Below are positions 27,597 to 36,677 of a DNA stretch of 64,000 nt, piece by piece. The notes beneath the pieces were generated by a model. That model was not told the origin of the DNA and did not search any database. It saw only the letters and a list, made by a program, of their open reading frames with translations. Where the stretch lies: NCBI GenBank assembly GCA_023393525.1, contig JAEWKZ010000024.1:79356-143355 (forward strand), written 5' to 3'. The stretch is from Pseudomonadota bacterium. Its GTDB lineage: Bacteria; Desulfobacterota; Desulfovibrionia; Desulfovibrionales; Desulfomicrobiaceae. How positions within the stretch are numbered: position 1 is the first letter of the stretch; every line of letters begins with the position of its first letter. The translations under genes and the position numbers were made by a program.

Positions 27597-28457
27597 ATGT
27601 TCCGCCCGCCGGCGGAGAGGGACAGCGTGCTGATCCGGGTGGCAGACGGCTGCCCGCACAACTCCTGCGCCTTCTGCGCCATGTATCGGGGCGTGCGCTA
27701 CCGCGTACACGACCACGACACGATCCTCAGCCGCATCGGACAAGCCGCCGCGCGCAATCCCGACGCCCGCCGGATCTTTCTGACCGACGGCGACGTCCTG
27801 GCCCTGCCCGCGCCGCAGCTCGCAACGATTCTCGCCACGGCGCGCGCGGCCTTCCCCCGGCTCTCGCGGGTCAACTGCTACGCATCGGGCCGGGCGCTGG
27901 CGGAAAAAACCGACAGCGAGCTGGAAAGCCTGCGCGGTGCCGGCCTGCGCACCCTCTACCTGGGGCTGGAGAGCGGCTGCGAGGAAGTCCTGCGCCGCAT
28001 GGCCAAGGGCGGGAGCCTGGGCGAAACCATCGCAGGCTGCGTCCGCGCCGGGCGCGCGGGCCTGTCCGTGTCGGTCATGGTGCTGATCGGCATCGGCGGA
28101 CAGGAGCTGTCCGCGTCGCACGCAAGCCTGACAGCGGACGCGCTGAACGCCATGCAACCGACCATGCTGTCCTGCCTGCGGCTGGTCCCCATTCCCGGCA
28201 CGGCGCTGGCCGACAGAATCGCCGATGGCCGGTTCGTCCAACTCACGGAAGAGCAGTCCGTCCGAGAACTGCGGGACATCCTGTCCGGGCTCGATCTTGC
28301 GCGCACGGTCTTCCGGGCCGACCACAGCTCCAACATCCTGCCTCTGGCCGGACGGCTGCCCCGGGACAAGGCCCTGCTCCTGGCGGAGCTCGACGAACTG
28401 CTCGAATGCGGGGCGCTGGATGCTGATTCCCCCGGCCCCATGCCGGCCCTGCTGTGA
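27597..28457 (+). CDS. Radical SAM protein
   Basis: A 286-residue radical SAM enzyme. The cluster-binding cysteines are C19, C24 and C27 in DGCPHNSCAFCAMY (CX4CX2C). The SAM-binding Gly-rich strands follow (FLTDGDVLAL, YLGLESGCEEVL, SVMVLIGIGGQE). This layout is that of the broad Elp3/COG1032-like group often annotated only as radical SAM domain protein; no substrate can be named. The ATG at 27597 has a perfect GGAGG seven bases upstream; an ATG at 27579 overlapping the kinase stop is less likely. It is probably cotranscribed with the kinase. Confidence 0.85.
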   Translation: MFRPPAERDSVLIRVADGCPHNSCAFCAMYRGVRYRVHDHDTILSRIGQAAARNPDARRIFLTDGDVLALPAPQLATILATARAAFPRLSRVNCYASGRALAEKTDSELESLRGAGLRTLYLGLESGCEEVLRRMAKGGSLGETIAGCVRAGRAGLSVSVMVLIGIGGQELSASHASLTADALNAMQPTMLSCLRLVPIPGTALADRIADGRFVQLTEEQSVRELRDILSGLDLARTVFRADHSSNILPLAGRLPRDKALLLAELDELLECGALDADSPGPMPALL

Positions 28458-28695
28458 GATTCCCGGGGTTCAGCACGGACCAGGGGAAAGACGGACCTGT
28501 CCGGGCCTGGCGCGAGGCGCTTCAATTCTTGCTTTTTTTCTCATATCCGGACATGCAAAAAAGCCTGCGCGGTCGCTTGCGATGCGCCCACGCGGCGAAA
28601 CGCCAAGCGCGGATCGTCCGCTTCCCGGGGAATCCCCGGGCCTGCGCGCCGGCTGTTCACATCCCTGACCGGAACAAACTCGAGCGAGATTCACG
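28458..28695. other. Gap between radical SAM gene and PilZ gene
   Basis: This 238-bp gap contains no convincing gene; short frames here have shadow composition. An AT-rich patch at about 28523-28565 (CTTGCTTTTTTTCTCATATCC) is a plausible promoter zone for the PilZ gene, but a clear -35/-10 pair cannot be assigned. A CCCGGGGAATCCCCGGG inverted repeat sits near 28625-28641. Confidence 0.35.
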
Positions 28696-29739
28696 ATGAT
28701 CGACCTGTTTTCCATCCAGGCCTCGGATACTCCACTGCGCCAAATATCCCTGGCCTTCTTCAATTCCGGCGGGCACCAGCCTGAAGGAAGTCGCATCGTG
28801 ACCACGGCGGTTTTGGTCGGGGTCGTCATCGCGGCCTACATCATCTGGAGACGTCTGGGCGGCGGCGCCTCCTGGAACCGGCAATCCGGCTCCACCTCCG
28901 CCCCCAGGGAAATTTCCTCCATCCTGGAGCAGGCCATGATCCTGCGCAGCCGCATCGACATATGCTTCCATCCCATCACCACCTCGCGCCAGACCATCTC
29001 CTGCACCCTCTTCGAACTGGCGGAAACGGGCATCACCCTGGAGACGCCGCTGGGGGTGAACCCCTCCGACGGCTGGGTCGGCAAGCTCATGGTCTGCTAT
29101 TTCCGCATTCCGCGCGACAACAAGCCGCCGTACTACTACACGTTCACGTCCCATGTGTCCGGGGTGTGGAAAAAAAAGGACATCTTCTACATCATTCTCG
29201 ACATCCCCTCCAAGGTCGAACTCGGCCAGAAGCGAAAGCATCTGCGCCTGGAGCTTCCCCCCAGGGACATCAAGGATTTCCGGATCTGGCCGGCGACCGA
29301 GGACGGCAGCTTCCATTTCGAGTCGAACCCGCAGAACTGGCCCGAACCCCTGGCCGTCTATACCCGCAACGATCCCGAAGGGATGCGCGTTCTGGACCTC
29401 TCCGGCGGAGGCATCAAGCTCTCCTTCGACCCCGAGCTCTACGACGGCCTCAACGATTTCGTCTCCAAGCACCCGGTCCTCTTCATGCGCCTGGAGCTCG
29501 AACACGCGGGCGGAATGGCATTTCCCGCCTTCTTCATGGCCGCGCGGTTGCGCACCAAGGCGCAGGACCTCGACCACGGCGTGCTCATGCTCGGCTACGA
29601 GTTCGTGGAGTGCTGCTGCGCCGAAACCTCGGAAACCCTGGACTGGGTCAAGGTCGATGCCGAGCGCGGCATCGACGAGCTGGTGACCTGGGTTTTCAAG
29701 CGCCACCTGGAGCTTTACCGGGAACGGGAAATTGTTTAG
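28696..29739 (+). CDS. PilZ domain protein with N-terminal membrane anchor
   Basis: PilZ domains bind cyclic di-GMP. This 347-residue protein has one membrane helix (~35-51), a YcgR-N-like beta region at ~75-170, and a PilZ domain with both signature parts: R180xxxR184 in QKRKHLRLE and D234-x-S-x-x-G239 in LDLSGGGIKLSF. It ends in a charged helix. It is a likely membrane-attached c-di-GMP effector; motility or surface behaviour as its output is inference. The ATG follows a GAGCGAGA stretch. A separate transcript start before corC is possible. Confidence 0.85.
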   Translation: MIDLFSIQASDTPLRQISLAFFNSGGHQPEGSRIVTTAVLVGVVIAAYIIWRRLGGGASWNRQSGSTSAPREISSILEQAMILRSRIDICFHPITTSRQTISCTLFELAETGITLETPLGVNPSDGWVGKLMVCYFRIPRDNKPPYYYTFTSHVSGVWKKKDIFYIILDIPSKVELGQKRKHLRLELPPRDIKDFRIWPATEDGSFHFESNPQNWPEPLAVYTRNDPEGMRVLDLSGGGIKLSFDPELYDGLNDFVSKHPVLFMRLELEHAGGMAFPAFFMAARLRTKAQDLDHGVLMLGYEFVECCCAETSETLDWVKVDAERGIDELVTWVFKRHLELYREREIV

Positions 29740-29790
29740 ACGAGCATGCGTTTTTAACCTGTAAACCTTCCCTTGGAGGACAACGTATCT

Positions 29791-30612
29791 ATGGACGAGG
29801 GCCCTGACAGTCGACTTTGGACCACACTTCGACGCTTTTTTTCACGCAGAGGCGAATGCCATCTGGAAGAAGCCATCCAAGAGGCCAAAGACGGCGGAGA
29901 ACTGCAGAACGACGAAATGTCGATGCTTTTGAACGTCCTGCAGCTCGATGACAAACAAGCATACGAAATAATGATCCCCCGCACGGACATCGTCTGTGCC
30001 GAAATCGACGATACCGTCACCGAAGTCGCCAGAAAGTTTTTTGAAAGCGGACATTCGCGTCTGCCGATCTACAAGGAAACCAAGGATCAGATCATCGGCG
30101 TGCTGCACTGCAAGGAGCTGTTGCGCTTTTTCGTCGGCGACGAGGAAGCGCCCGCGGATCTGGCTTCCGTGCTCAGACCTCCCTATTTCATTCCCGAAAC
30201 CAAGAACGTCAAAAACATCCTGCTCGATTTCCAGAGCAACAAGCAGCACATGGCCATAGTGCTCGACGAATACGGCGGAACGGCCGGCCTGGTCACCCTG
30301 GAAGACGTTCTGGAGGAAATCGTGGGCGACATCGAGGACGAATACGATCCGGTGCGGCCCGAGGACATTCAGCCCATAGACGACAACACGTTCCTGGTCT
30401 CCGGAAGAACCATCCTCGAAGACCTGCGCGAGGAATGCGGCATCCATCTGGAATCCGAACAGGTCGAAACCGTGGGCGGATACATCAGCGAGCAGCTGGG
30501 GCGCGTGCCCGAAACCGATGAATCCCTGGAGCTGCAGGGCTACACGTTCCTCATCAAGGAAGCAGATGTCAAACAGATCCAGTGGGTTATCATTTCAAAA
30601 CCAACGCCTTGA
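29791..30612 (+). CDS. CBS-domain CorC/HlyC-type protein
   Basis: A cytoplasmic 273-residue protein of the CorC (YbeX) type, linked to magnesium/cobalt efflux or ribosome-associated ion balance. It has two CBS domains (~60-120 with MIPRTDIVCAEID, ~125-180) with the typical DEYGGTAGLVTLEDVLEEIVGDIEDEYD segment and a C-terminal transporter-associated domain (FLVSGRTILEDL...VETVGGYI). GGAGGA stands ten bases before the ATG at 29791. lnt follows and overlaps its end, as in the common corC-lnt (ybeX-lnt) order. Confidence 0.93.
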   Translation: MDEGPDSRLWTTLRRFFSRRGECHLEEAIQEAKDGGELQNDEMSMLLNVLQLDDKQAYEIMIPRTDIVCAEIDDTVTEVARKFFESGHSRLPIYKETKDQIIGVLHCKELLRFFVGDEEAPADLASVLRPPYFIPETKNVKNILLDFQSNKQHMAIVLDEYGGTAGLVTLEDVLEEIVGDIEDEYDPVRPEDIQPIDDNTFLVSGRTILEDLREECGIHLESEQVETVGGYISEQLGRVPETDESLELQGYTFLIKEADVKQIQWVIISKPTP

Positions 30613-32164
30613 CCAGTTCATGCATCGTTTCGGCCTCATGGGCATGGCCCTTGTCGGGGCCTGGTTCGGCTTCGCCAACCCGCTTCTGCATTTTCCACCG
30701 GCCATCCTGCTTCTGCCCGCGGCGCTCATCCTTGCCTCGCTGCGGGCCACCGGCTTCGCCCACGCATTCAGAAACGGCTTCCTGACCGCCCTGCCCGGCT
30801 ACGCCGCCAGCCTCTACTGGCTGGCCATTCCGGTCCACGACCATGGGGGCCTGCCCTGGGCCCTGGCCCTGCCCTGCCCGGTGCTGGTCGGCGCCCTGCT
30901 CGCGGCCTATGCCGGTCTGTTCTGCATGGGTCTGCGCCTGATCAGGACCCGTATCGCCCATCCCCTGGCCATGGTCGCCTCGGGGCTTTTGTGGGCCAGC
31001 CTGGAGCTGGTCCGCAATCATTTTCTGACCGGCTTTTCCTGGCTGACCCTGGCTCAGGCCCTGGCGCCCTGGCCCCTGACCCTGGGCTTGGCGGCCTGGA
31101 TCGGAGGGTTCGGCCTGTCCGCGCTGCTGGTGGCCGTGAGCCATTGCCTGTGCGCAGGTCGGGGATGGACCCGCCTGGCGGTGCTGCCGCTGGCCGCCCT
31201 GTGCCTGCTGCCCGCCCTGGCCCGCGCCCCCCGGATTCCTGTCGGCACGGTGTCGGTGTCCATGATCCAGGGCAACATCGACCAGGGAGTCAAATGGGAC
31301 GAGGACATGCAGTCAAAGATCCTCGGCACCTATCTCGACCTCTCCTTCAAGGCCGTCGCCGACAACGCCCCGGACCTCGTCGTATGGCCGGAAACAGCCA
31401 TGCCCTTTTATTTTCAGGACCCCTCCGACCTGAGCACCGGCGCGCGCCTGGGCGTGGCGCGCATGAAAACTCCCGTCCTGGCCGGGGCGCCTGCCTATTC
31501 CATCCCCCAGGGCCCGGACGCTCCCCAATACGTCCTGCACAACCGCGCCTACCTGCTCGGCGCAGGCGGAGAAACCCTGTCCTGGTACGACAAGAAGCAC
31601 CTTGTCCCCTTCGGCGAATACGTGCCGTTGGGAAAATGGCTGCCCTTCATCACCAAGCTGGTTCCGGGGCAATTCGAATTCCGGCCTGGCGGCGACACGC
31701 CCCCGCTCACATCGGGACCGGCGGCCATGGGCCTCTTGATCTGCTACGAGGCCATCTTTCCCGAACTGGCCCAGAAGCAGGTCGAACGCGGAGCCAACGT
31801 GCTGGTCAACATCAGCAATGACGCCTGGTTCGGCCGATCTTCGGCCCCCTGGCAGCACCTGCACCTTTCCGTCCTGCGCGCCGTGGAACAGAATCGGGCC
31901 ATCATCCGCTCCACCAATTCGGGCATAAGCGCCTTCATCGGCCCAGACGGCGGCATGAGCGCGACGACACCCCTCTACAGCGCAAAAATCGCGCACGATC
32001 CATCCATACCGCTCTTGACAGAGACGACCTTTTACCACGAACATTTCATTTTCATTCACGCGGCTTTTCCCCTGCTGACTTGCGCCCTGCTCTGGGCCCT
32101 TGGGCGGAAAGGCCGGAAAAATCATCCAGAATCGAGAACACCATGCTGCAATATTCCGAACTGA
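30566..32164 (+). CDS. lnt: Apolipoprotein N-acyltransferase
   Basis: Lnt adds the third acyl chain to the N-terminal cysteine of lipoproteins in the inner membrane. I choose the ATG at 30566 because AAGGA lies five bases upstream inside corC; the ATG at 30620 has no site. The 532-residue protein has about six N-terminal membrane helices, then a nitrilase-fold domain with the triad E276 (VVWPETAMP), K343 (WYDKKHLVPFGEY) and C393 (LLICYEAIFPE), matching E. coli E267/K335/C387. It overlaps corC upstream and prfB downstream (22 bp). Confidence 0.93.
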   Translation: MSNRSSGLSFQNQRLDQFMHRFGLMGMALVGAWFGFANPLLHFPPAILLLPAALILASLRATGFAHAFRNGFLTALPGYAASLYWLAIPVHDHGGLPWALALPCPVLVGALLAAYAGLFCMGLRLIRTRIAHPLAMVASGLLWASLELVRNHFLTGFSWLTLAQALAPWPLTLGLAAWIGGFGLSALLVAVSHCLCAGRGWTRLAVLPLAALCLLPALARAPRIPVGTVSVSMIQGNIDQGVKWDEDMQSKILGTYLDLSFKAVADNAPDLVVWPETAMPFYFQDPSDLSTGARLGVARMKTPVLAGAPAYSIPQGPDAPQYVLHNRAYLLGAGGETLSWYDKKHLVPFGEYVPLGKWLPFITKLVPGQFEFRPGGDTPPLTSGPAAMGLLICYEAIFPELAQKQVERGANVLVNISNDAWFGRSSAPWQHLHLSVLRAVEQNRAIIRSTNSGISAFIGPDGGMSATTPLYSAKIAHDPSIPLLTETTFYHEHFIFIHAAFPLLTCALLWALGRKGRKNHPESRTPCCNIPN

Positions 32165-33253
32165 AGGCCCAGGCCGCGCAACTTGACGAACGCTTCACCG
32201 ACTTTTGGAGGCGGCTTTGACCTGCGCAGGCACAAGGAACGCCTGCGAGAGATCGAAAAACAGCTTTCCGCGCCCGGAGCATGGGACAAACCGGAACTGC
32301 TGACCCCGGTCTTGCAGGAAAAAACCCAGCTCGAAAGCCAGGTCGATGAGTGGGAAGCCCTTTCCCTGGCCCGGGACAACGCCCTGGAATGGGTTGAAAT
32401 GGCCGCCCAGGAGCAGACCGAGGAGATGCTCACGGCCCTGGAGGACGCCCTGGAGGAAATGAGCGCCAAGCTCGAGGCCGCCCAGATGCGCACCCTTCTG
32501 AGCGACCCGGAGGACGTAAGCGAGGCCATTCTTGAAATCCACCCCGGCGCCGGCGGCACCGAGTCCCAGGACTGGGCCGAAATGCTGCTGCGCATGTACC
32601 GCCGCTTCGCCGAACGGACGGGCTTCAAGGTGGAGCTGCTCGATCTTTTGCCCGGCGACGAGGCCGGAATCAAAAGCGTGACCCTGCACATCCACGGGCC
32701 CTACGCCTACGGGCAGCTCAAAGGCGAAAAGGGCACCCACCGCCTGATCCGCATCTCGCCCTTCGACTCCAGCGGGCGCAGGCACACCTCCTTCGCATCG
32801 GTCGACGTCTATCCCGACGCCGGCCAGGACATCGAGATAGAGGTCAAGGACGAGGACATCCGGGTCGACATCTTCCGCTCCAGCGGCCCCGGCGGCCAGT
32901 CCGTGAACACCACGGACTCGGCGGTGCGCGTGACGCACATCCCCACGGGCCTGGTGGCCCAGTGCCAGAACGAAAAATCCCAGCACAAGAACAAGGAGGC
33001 GGCCATGAAGGTCTTGAAGGCCCGCCTCTACGAGCTGGAACTGCAGAAGATCGCCAGCGAGCGCCAGGCCGAATACGTGGCCAAGGGAGCCATCGCCTTC
33101 GGCTCCCAGATCAGGACCTACACCCTGCAACCCTACCGCCTGGTCAAGGATCACCGCACAAGCACGGAAACCAGCAATGTGGACGCGGTGCTCGACGGCA
33201 ACATCGACGCCTTCATCCACAACTACCTCCTGTACCTGCATGGAAAATCATAA
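32143..33253 (+). CDS. prfB: Peptide chain release factor 2 (programmed +1 frameshift)
   Basis: RF2 ends translation at UGA and UAA. The first 25 codons run from ATG 32143 to an in-frame TGA at 32218; the ribosome must slip +1 at CTT-TGA-C to read the rest (32219-33253), giving 369 residues. A GGAGG internal Shine-Dalgarno lies three bases before the slip codon, exactly the classical autoregulatory design. In the joined protein the stop-recognition motif SPF is at 205-207 and the peptidyl-hydrolysis motif GGQ at 250-252, the same numbers as in E. coli. It overlaps lnt and the next gene. Confidence 0.96.
32207..32221 (+). other. prfB +1 frameshift site
   Basis: GGAGG, a three-base spacer CGG, then CTT-TGA-C. 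Low RF2 slows decoding of the TGA, and the internal Shine-Dalgarno pairing pushes the ribosome one base forward, so RF2 controls its own level. Everything needed is visible in the sequence. Confidence 0.92.
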
Positions 33254-34094
33254 CCTCCCGCCCGACGAGACGATCCTTGGCGAACTGGAAAGCCTTGAAA
33301 GCGAGCTGGCCCTGTCCGCCGCCGGCCCCCAGGTCTCGGCCCTGGTCCGGCTGATCCGTTCCGACCCGTCCTGGCCCGAACGCCTGCGGGCCGGAAAGCT
33401 GGACCAGTGGATCGTCCTGCCCCTGCGGGCCGACAAATTTCCGGCCCTGGTCAGGCTCAAGGAGCATATCGAACGCCTGACCTATCTGCAGGGTCAGGAC
33501 GCCCTGACCGGGCTGGCCAACCGCCTGGGATTCGACCAGACCATGGCCATGGAGGTGGAACGCTCGTCGAGATTCAAGACGCCGCTGACCCTGTGCATCA
33601 TGGACCTGGACAACTTCAAGGCCGTGAACGACGCTCATGGACACCCCTGCGGAGACACCGTCATCAAGGCCATGGCCTCGATCCTGCTTGACGAAATGCG
33701 CATGATCGACACCGCCGCCCGCATCGGCGGAGAGGAATTCGCACTGCTGCTTCCCGGAACGGGCCTGACCCGGGCCCTCATACTCCTGCGGCGCATCCAG
33801 TCCATCGTCGGCGACACGTGCATCACGTGCGACACGGCGAGACTGCGCATGACCATGTCCATGGGCGTGGCAAGCTACCGGGGCAAGCTCACGCCCGACC
33901 CAGCCAAACTCCTGGCCGCGGCGGACAAGGCGTTGTACCGCGCCAAGCGGGCCGGCAAGAACCGGATCGAGGCCGCTCCCATCCTGGACCTTGTCCACGG
34001 CGAGGAGCCATCCCTCGTGCATCAGAACGAAAAGCGCTTTCTTTTCTCCTCATTCTCCGGTCCGTCTTCGAGCGCGGAGCAAAACAAGGACTGA
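33240..34094 (+). CDS. Diguanylate cyclase (GGDEF domain)
   Basis: It makes cyclic di-GMP from two GTP. The 284 residues contain a helical N-terminal region without a known sensor (~1-80), the linker DALTGLANR at ~87-95, metal-binding IMDLDNFKAVND, the active loop GGEEF at 163-167, and an inhibitory I-site R154xxD157 five residues before it, so product inhibition is expected. A Ser-rich tail follows KALYRAKRAGKNR. It starts inside the end of prfB (14-bp overlap) with no strong ribosome site, suggesting coupled translation. Confidence 0.9.
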   Translation: MENHNLPPDETILGELESLESELALSAAGPQVSALVRLIRSDPSWPERLRAGKLDQWIVLPLRADKFPALVRLKEHIERLTYLQGQDALTGLANRLGFDQTMAMEVERSSRFKTPLTLCIMDLDNFKAVNDAHGHPCGDTVIKAMASILLDEMRMIDTAARIGGEEFALLLPGTGLTRALILLRRIQSIVGDTCITCDTARLRMTMSMGVASYRGKLTPDPAKLLAAADKALYRAKRAGKNRIEAAPILDLVHGEEPSLVHQNEKRFLFSSFSGPSSSAEQNKD

Positions 34095-34095
34095 T

Positions 34096-34902
34096 ATGAC
34101 CGAAGCCAACACGACACTGAGCATCGCCGTTGCCAGCGGCAAGGGCGGAGTGGGCAAGACCAATCTCGCCCTGAACCTGTGTTTCGCCCTGCACGAACTC
34201 GGAGGCTCCCTGGTCCTCCTCGACGCCGACCTCGGCCTGGCCAATCTGGACGTGCTGCTGGGGCTTTCCCCGGAAAAGAACCTCCAGGACCTGCTGGGCG
34301 ACGACTCGGCCCAGAGCGTGCTCCTGCCCCTGGCCGGAGAACGTCTGGTGCTGCTTCCTTCCGCTTCCGGCGTGGCCGAACTGGTGGAGATGGACGAGGA
34401 CGTGCAGAGCCTGCTGCTGGGCAAGCTCGACGCGCTGTTCAGGCAATACGACTTCCTGGTCCTGGACCTGGGCGCGGGCATCAGCCCCACGGTGCTGTCG
34501 TTCGCGGCCATGCCCCAGGAACGGATCGTGGTCATCACTCCGGAACCGACGTCCCTGACCGACAGCTATGCGCTGATCAAGGTGCTCTGCACCCAGCATC
34601 AGATCAAAAACTTCCAGATCATCGTGAACATGGCCGAATCGGACAAGGAGGGCAAAAACGCCTTCAACCGTCTGGCCCAGGCCTGCGATCACTTCCTGAG
34701 TCTGCCCATAAGCCTCCTGGGCGTGGTACACCGCGACCCCATGGTCACGGAATCCGTGCGGCATCAGGTTCCGCTGCTCAAATTCGCGCCCACCTGCCAG
34801 GCCGCCAAGGACATCCGCGAGATCGCGAAAACGATCATGGACCGCCGCGCACGACTCAAGGACCTCATCGCCCGCACACCCATCCTCAAACCCCTGATCT
34901 GA
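34096..34902 (+). CDS. MinD/ParA-family ATPase, FlhG (FleN)-like
   Basis: A 268-residue deviant Walker ATPase: ASGKGGVGKTN at ~13-23 with the signature Lys16, LLDADLGLANLDVLLG, and FLVLDLGAGIS. The LGLANLD segment and VITPEPTSLTDSYALIK are typical of FlhG/FleN, which with FlhF sets flagellar number and position. No flagellar gene or flhF is next to it. The C-terminal amphipathic helix used by MinD for membrane binding is not obvious. AAGGA sits five bases before the ATG, one base after the GGDEF stop, so the two are cotranscribed. Confidence 0.85.
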   Translation: MTEANTTLSIAVASGKGGVGKTNLALNLCFALHELGGSLVLLDADLGLANLDVLLGLSPEKNLQDLLGDDSAQSVLLPLAGERLVLLPSASGVAELVEMDEDVQSLLLGKLDALFRQYDFLVLDLGAGISPTVLSFAAMPQERIVVITPEPTSLTDSYALIKVLCTQHQIKNFQIIVNMAESDKEGKNAFNRLAQACDHFLSLPISLLGVVHRDPMVTESVRHQVPLLKFAPTCQAAKDIREIAKTIMDRRARLKDLIARTPILKPLI

Positions 34903-34916
34903 AGGTTTTCGAACAC

Positions 34917-35768
34917 ATGATCCTCCACCCACGCATTCTCTGGATTCTTCTGCTCCTGTTCTTTCCCCTGCCCGCCCTGGCCGCCAACGCGACGACCATT
35001 CTCTTCACGGCCAACAGCCTCGGAGAAATCAACCCCTGCCCCAGCTGAGGCAACAAGACCTACGGCGGGTTGGCCCGGCGGGCCACCTTTTTCAAATCAG
35101 CGCGCCAAAACCCCGGCACCGTCATCGTGAGCGGCGGTTACGAGTTCTCCCCCTTCGATCTGGAAACCGACCGGCATCCCGCCGTCGTCGGCACCATCAA
35201 AAGGGCCTACGACCTGCTGGAATACGACATCGCCCTGCTCTCCCCGGCCGACGCGGCGGTCTTCTCGCACACCGGCCTGGACGCGGGCCCGGCCTTCACG
35301 GGTCCGCTGGACAAGCCGGAGGTGGTCACGCGGGATGTCCCCGGCGGCAGCCTGGCTTTCATCATCTTCCCCGACCGGGGCCGACACGACGCTGCCCTGG
35401 AGGAGGAGGTGGCCAGCCTGGCCGAGTCCCTGCGCACGCAGGCCAGGCACAATCTGATCATCGGGCTGAGCACCTGGGGCGTGGACCGGGAGACGGACTT
35501 CATCGACCGGCGCGGGGATGCGTTCGACATCATTTTCGGCTCAGGCAAGGGGCCCGGCTATACGGGTCTTTTCCTGCGCGACAACGGCGTGCTCCTGGTG
35601 CGGGCCTTCACCAAGGGCAGAAGCGTGAGCAGCGTGAGCATCCCGCGACTGCCCCAGCCCGGAACCAAGATCGTCTGGGAGCCTCAGGCGACGGTGACGA
35701 CGACGGCCGTAACCCTGGGCGGCAATGTCCCCTCGGACCCAAAAATCGAGGCGGTCCTGAAGCCCTAG
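34917..35768 (+). CDS. UshA-like selenoprotein (in-frame UGA = selenocysteine)
   Basis: An ATG at 34917 opens a frame that meets TGA at 35046-35048 and continues in the same frame to TAG/35768, giving 283 residues with selenocysteine at 44. Residues 1-22 form a signal peptide ending ALA. The flanking text ATTILFTANSLGEINPC-P-S-U-GNKTYGGLARRAT resembles the start of 5'-nucleotidases of the UshA type (TILHTND..., GGLARRA), but the metal-binding Asp/His are replaced, and C41-x-x-U44 is a redox pair. Families of UshA-like proteins with Cys or Sec at this place are known in deltaproteobacteria. A hairpin sits 18 bases after the TGA. It is the last gene of the corC-to-here run. Confidence 0.85.
35067..35088 (+). 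promoter_or_regulatory. Putative bacterial SECIS hairpin
   Basis: GGCCC (35072-35076) pairs with GGGCC (35080-35084) around a GGC apical loop. The stem extends by T-A, an unpaired U and GGG/CCT. A bulged U below a G-rich loop, starting 18 bases past the UGA, fits the loose bacterial SECIS pattern recognised by SelB. The fold was done by eye. Confidence 0.55.
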
Positions 35769-35837
35769 CCCCATCCCTTGCATTTTGCCCCGATTCCCCA
35801 TAATTCACTAGCTGTAATAAATTTTAGAGGAATACGC

Positions 35838-36677
35838 ATGTCCGTTTTCACAAGTCCGACCAGGTTTTTCTACAAGATGCAAGGCAGCGGCAACGATTTC
35901 ATCGTCATCGACAACCGCGCCAAGACCATATCTCCGGCCGAGATGCCCCGCTGGGCCAAGACGCTGTGCCCCCACGCCTTCAGCATCGGCGCCGACGGCA
36001 TCATCTTTCTGGAACTCGACGATTCGGACCTGGCCGCCACGCGCTGGCACTTCTTCAACGCCGACGGCTCCAGGGCCGAGATGTGCGGCAACGGCTCCCG
36101 TTGCGCCACCCTGCTGGCCCACATGCTGGGCATGGCCCCGGCCGAGCATCTCATGCTCACCGACGCGGGACCGGTGCACGCCCAGGTCTTTCCTGAGAAG
36201 GGCGAGGTGGAAGTCCAGCTCACTCCGGCCCGGGACATGGCGCTTAATTTTTCCCTTGATCTGGACGGGCAGCCCTGGATCGCCCATTTCGCCAATACCG
36301 GCGTCCCGCACGCGGTCATCGTCTCCAACGACGTCAAAAGCCTCGACGTGAAAGGACTCGGCGCCAAGGTTCGCCACCACGCCCATTTCGCCCCCGCCGG
36401 CACCAACGCCAATTTCATCCAGGTCCTCGGTCCCGGCGAGCTGCTGCTGCGCACCTACGAGCGCGGCGTGGAGAACGAAACCTATGCCTGCGGCACGGGC
36501 GCCGCGGCCTCGGTGGCCGTGGCCCACGCGCTGGGCCTGTGCGAGGCCAGGGCCCGGGTGACCACGTCGGGAGGCGAGATGCTTGAAATCGGCGTGCACG
36601 GCTCGGACATTTTCCTGCGCGGCCAGGCCAGCCTCGTCTACAAGGGCGAGTTCTGCCCCGCCGCCCTGGGGCTCTAG
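35838..36677 (+). CDS. dapF: Diaminopimelate epimerase
   Basis: DapF converts LL- to meso-diaminopimelate for lysine and peptidoglycan. The start is the ATG at 35838 with GAGGA six bases upstream. The 279-residue protein has [13 protein letters not shown] at ~13-25, the catalytic Cys83 in EMCGNGSRC and Cys218 in [12 protein letters not shown] weak TTGCAT/CATAAT pair (15-base spacing) lies at 35778-35804, so it may have its own promoter after the selenoprotein gene. dapA follows 50 bp downstream. Confidence 0.97.
   Translation: MSVFTSPTRFFYKMQGSGNDFIVIDNRAKTISPAEMPRWAKTLCPHAFSIGADGIIFLELDDSDLAATRWHFFNADGSRAEMCGNGSRCATLLAHMLGMAPAEHLMLTDAGPVHAQVFPEKGEVEVQLTPARDMALNFSLDLDGQPWIAHFANTGVPHAVIVSNDVKSLDVKGLGAKVRHHAHFAPAGTNANFIQVLGPGELLLRTYERGVENETYACGTGAAASVAVAHALGLCEARARVTTSGGEMLEIGVHGSDIFLRGQASLVYKGEFCPAALGL

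Noticed and set aside
28625..28641. CCCGGGGAATCCCCGGG inverted repeat as terminator of the radical SAM gene
   Set aside because: No T-run follows on either strand and it is 170 bp past the stop codon, so it is only noted in the gap entry.
32183..33253. prfB starting at TTG 32183 as a normal gene
   Set aside because: The frameshift site and the 25-codon first frame are intact, and joining them gives motif positions identical to E. coli RF2.
35070..35768. Short independent gene starting inside the selenoprotein
   Set aside because: It lacks a ribosome site and a signal peptide. The sequence before it in the same frame, separated only by TGA, contains the signal peptide and family start, so the TGA is read as selenocysteine.
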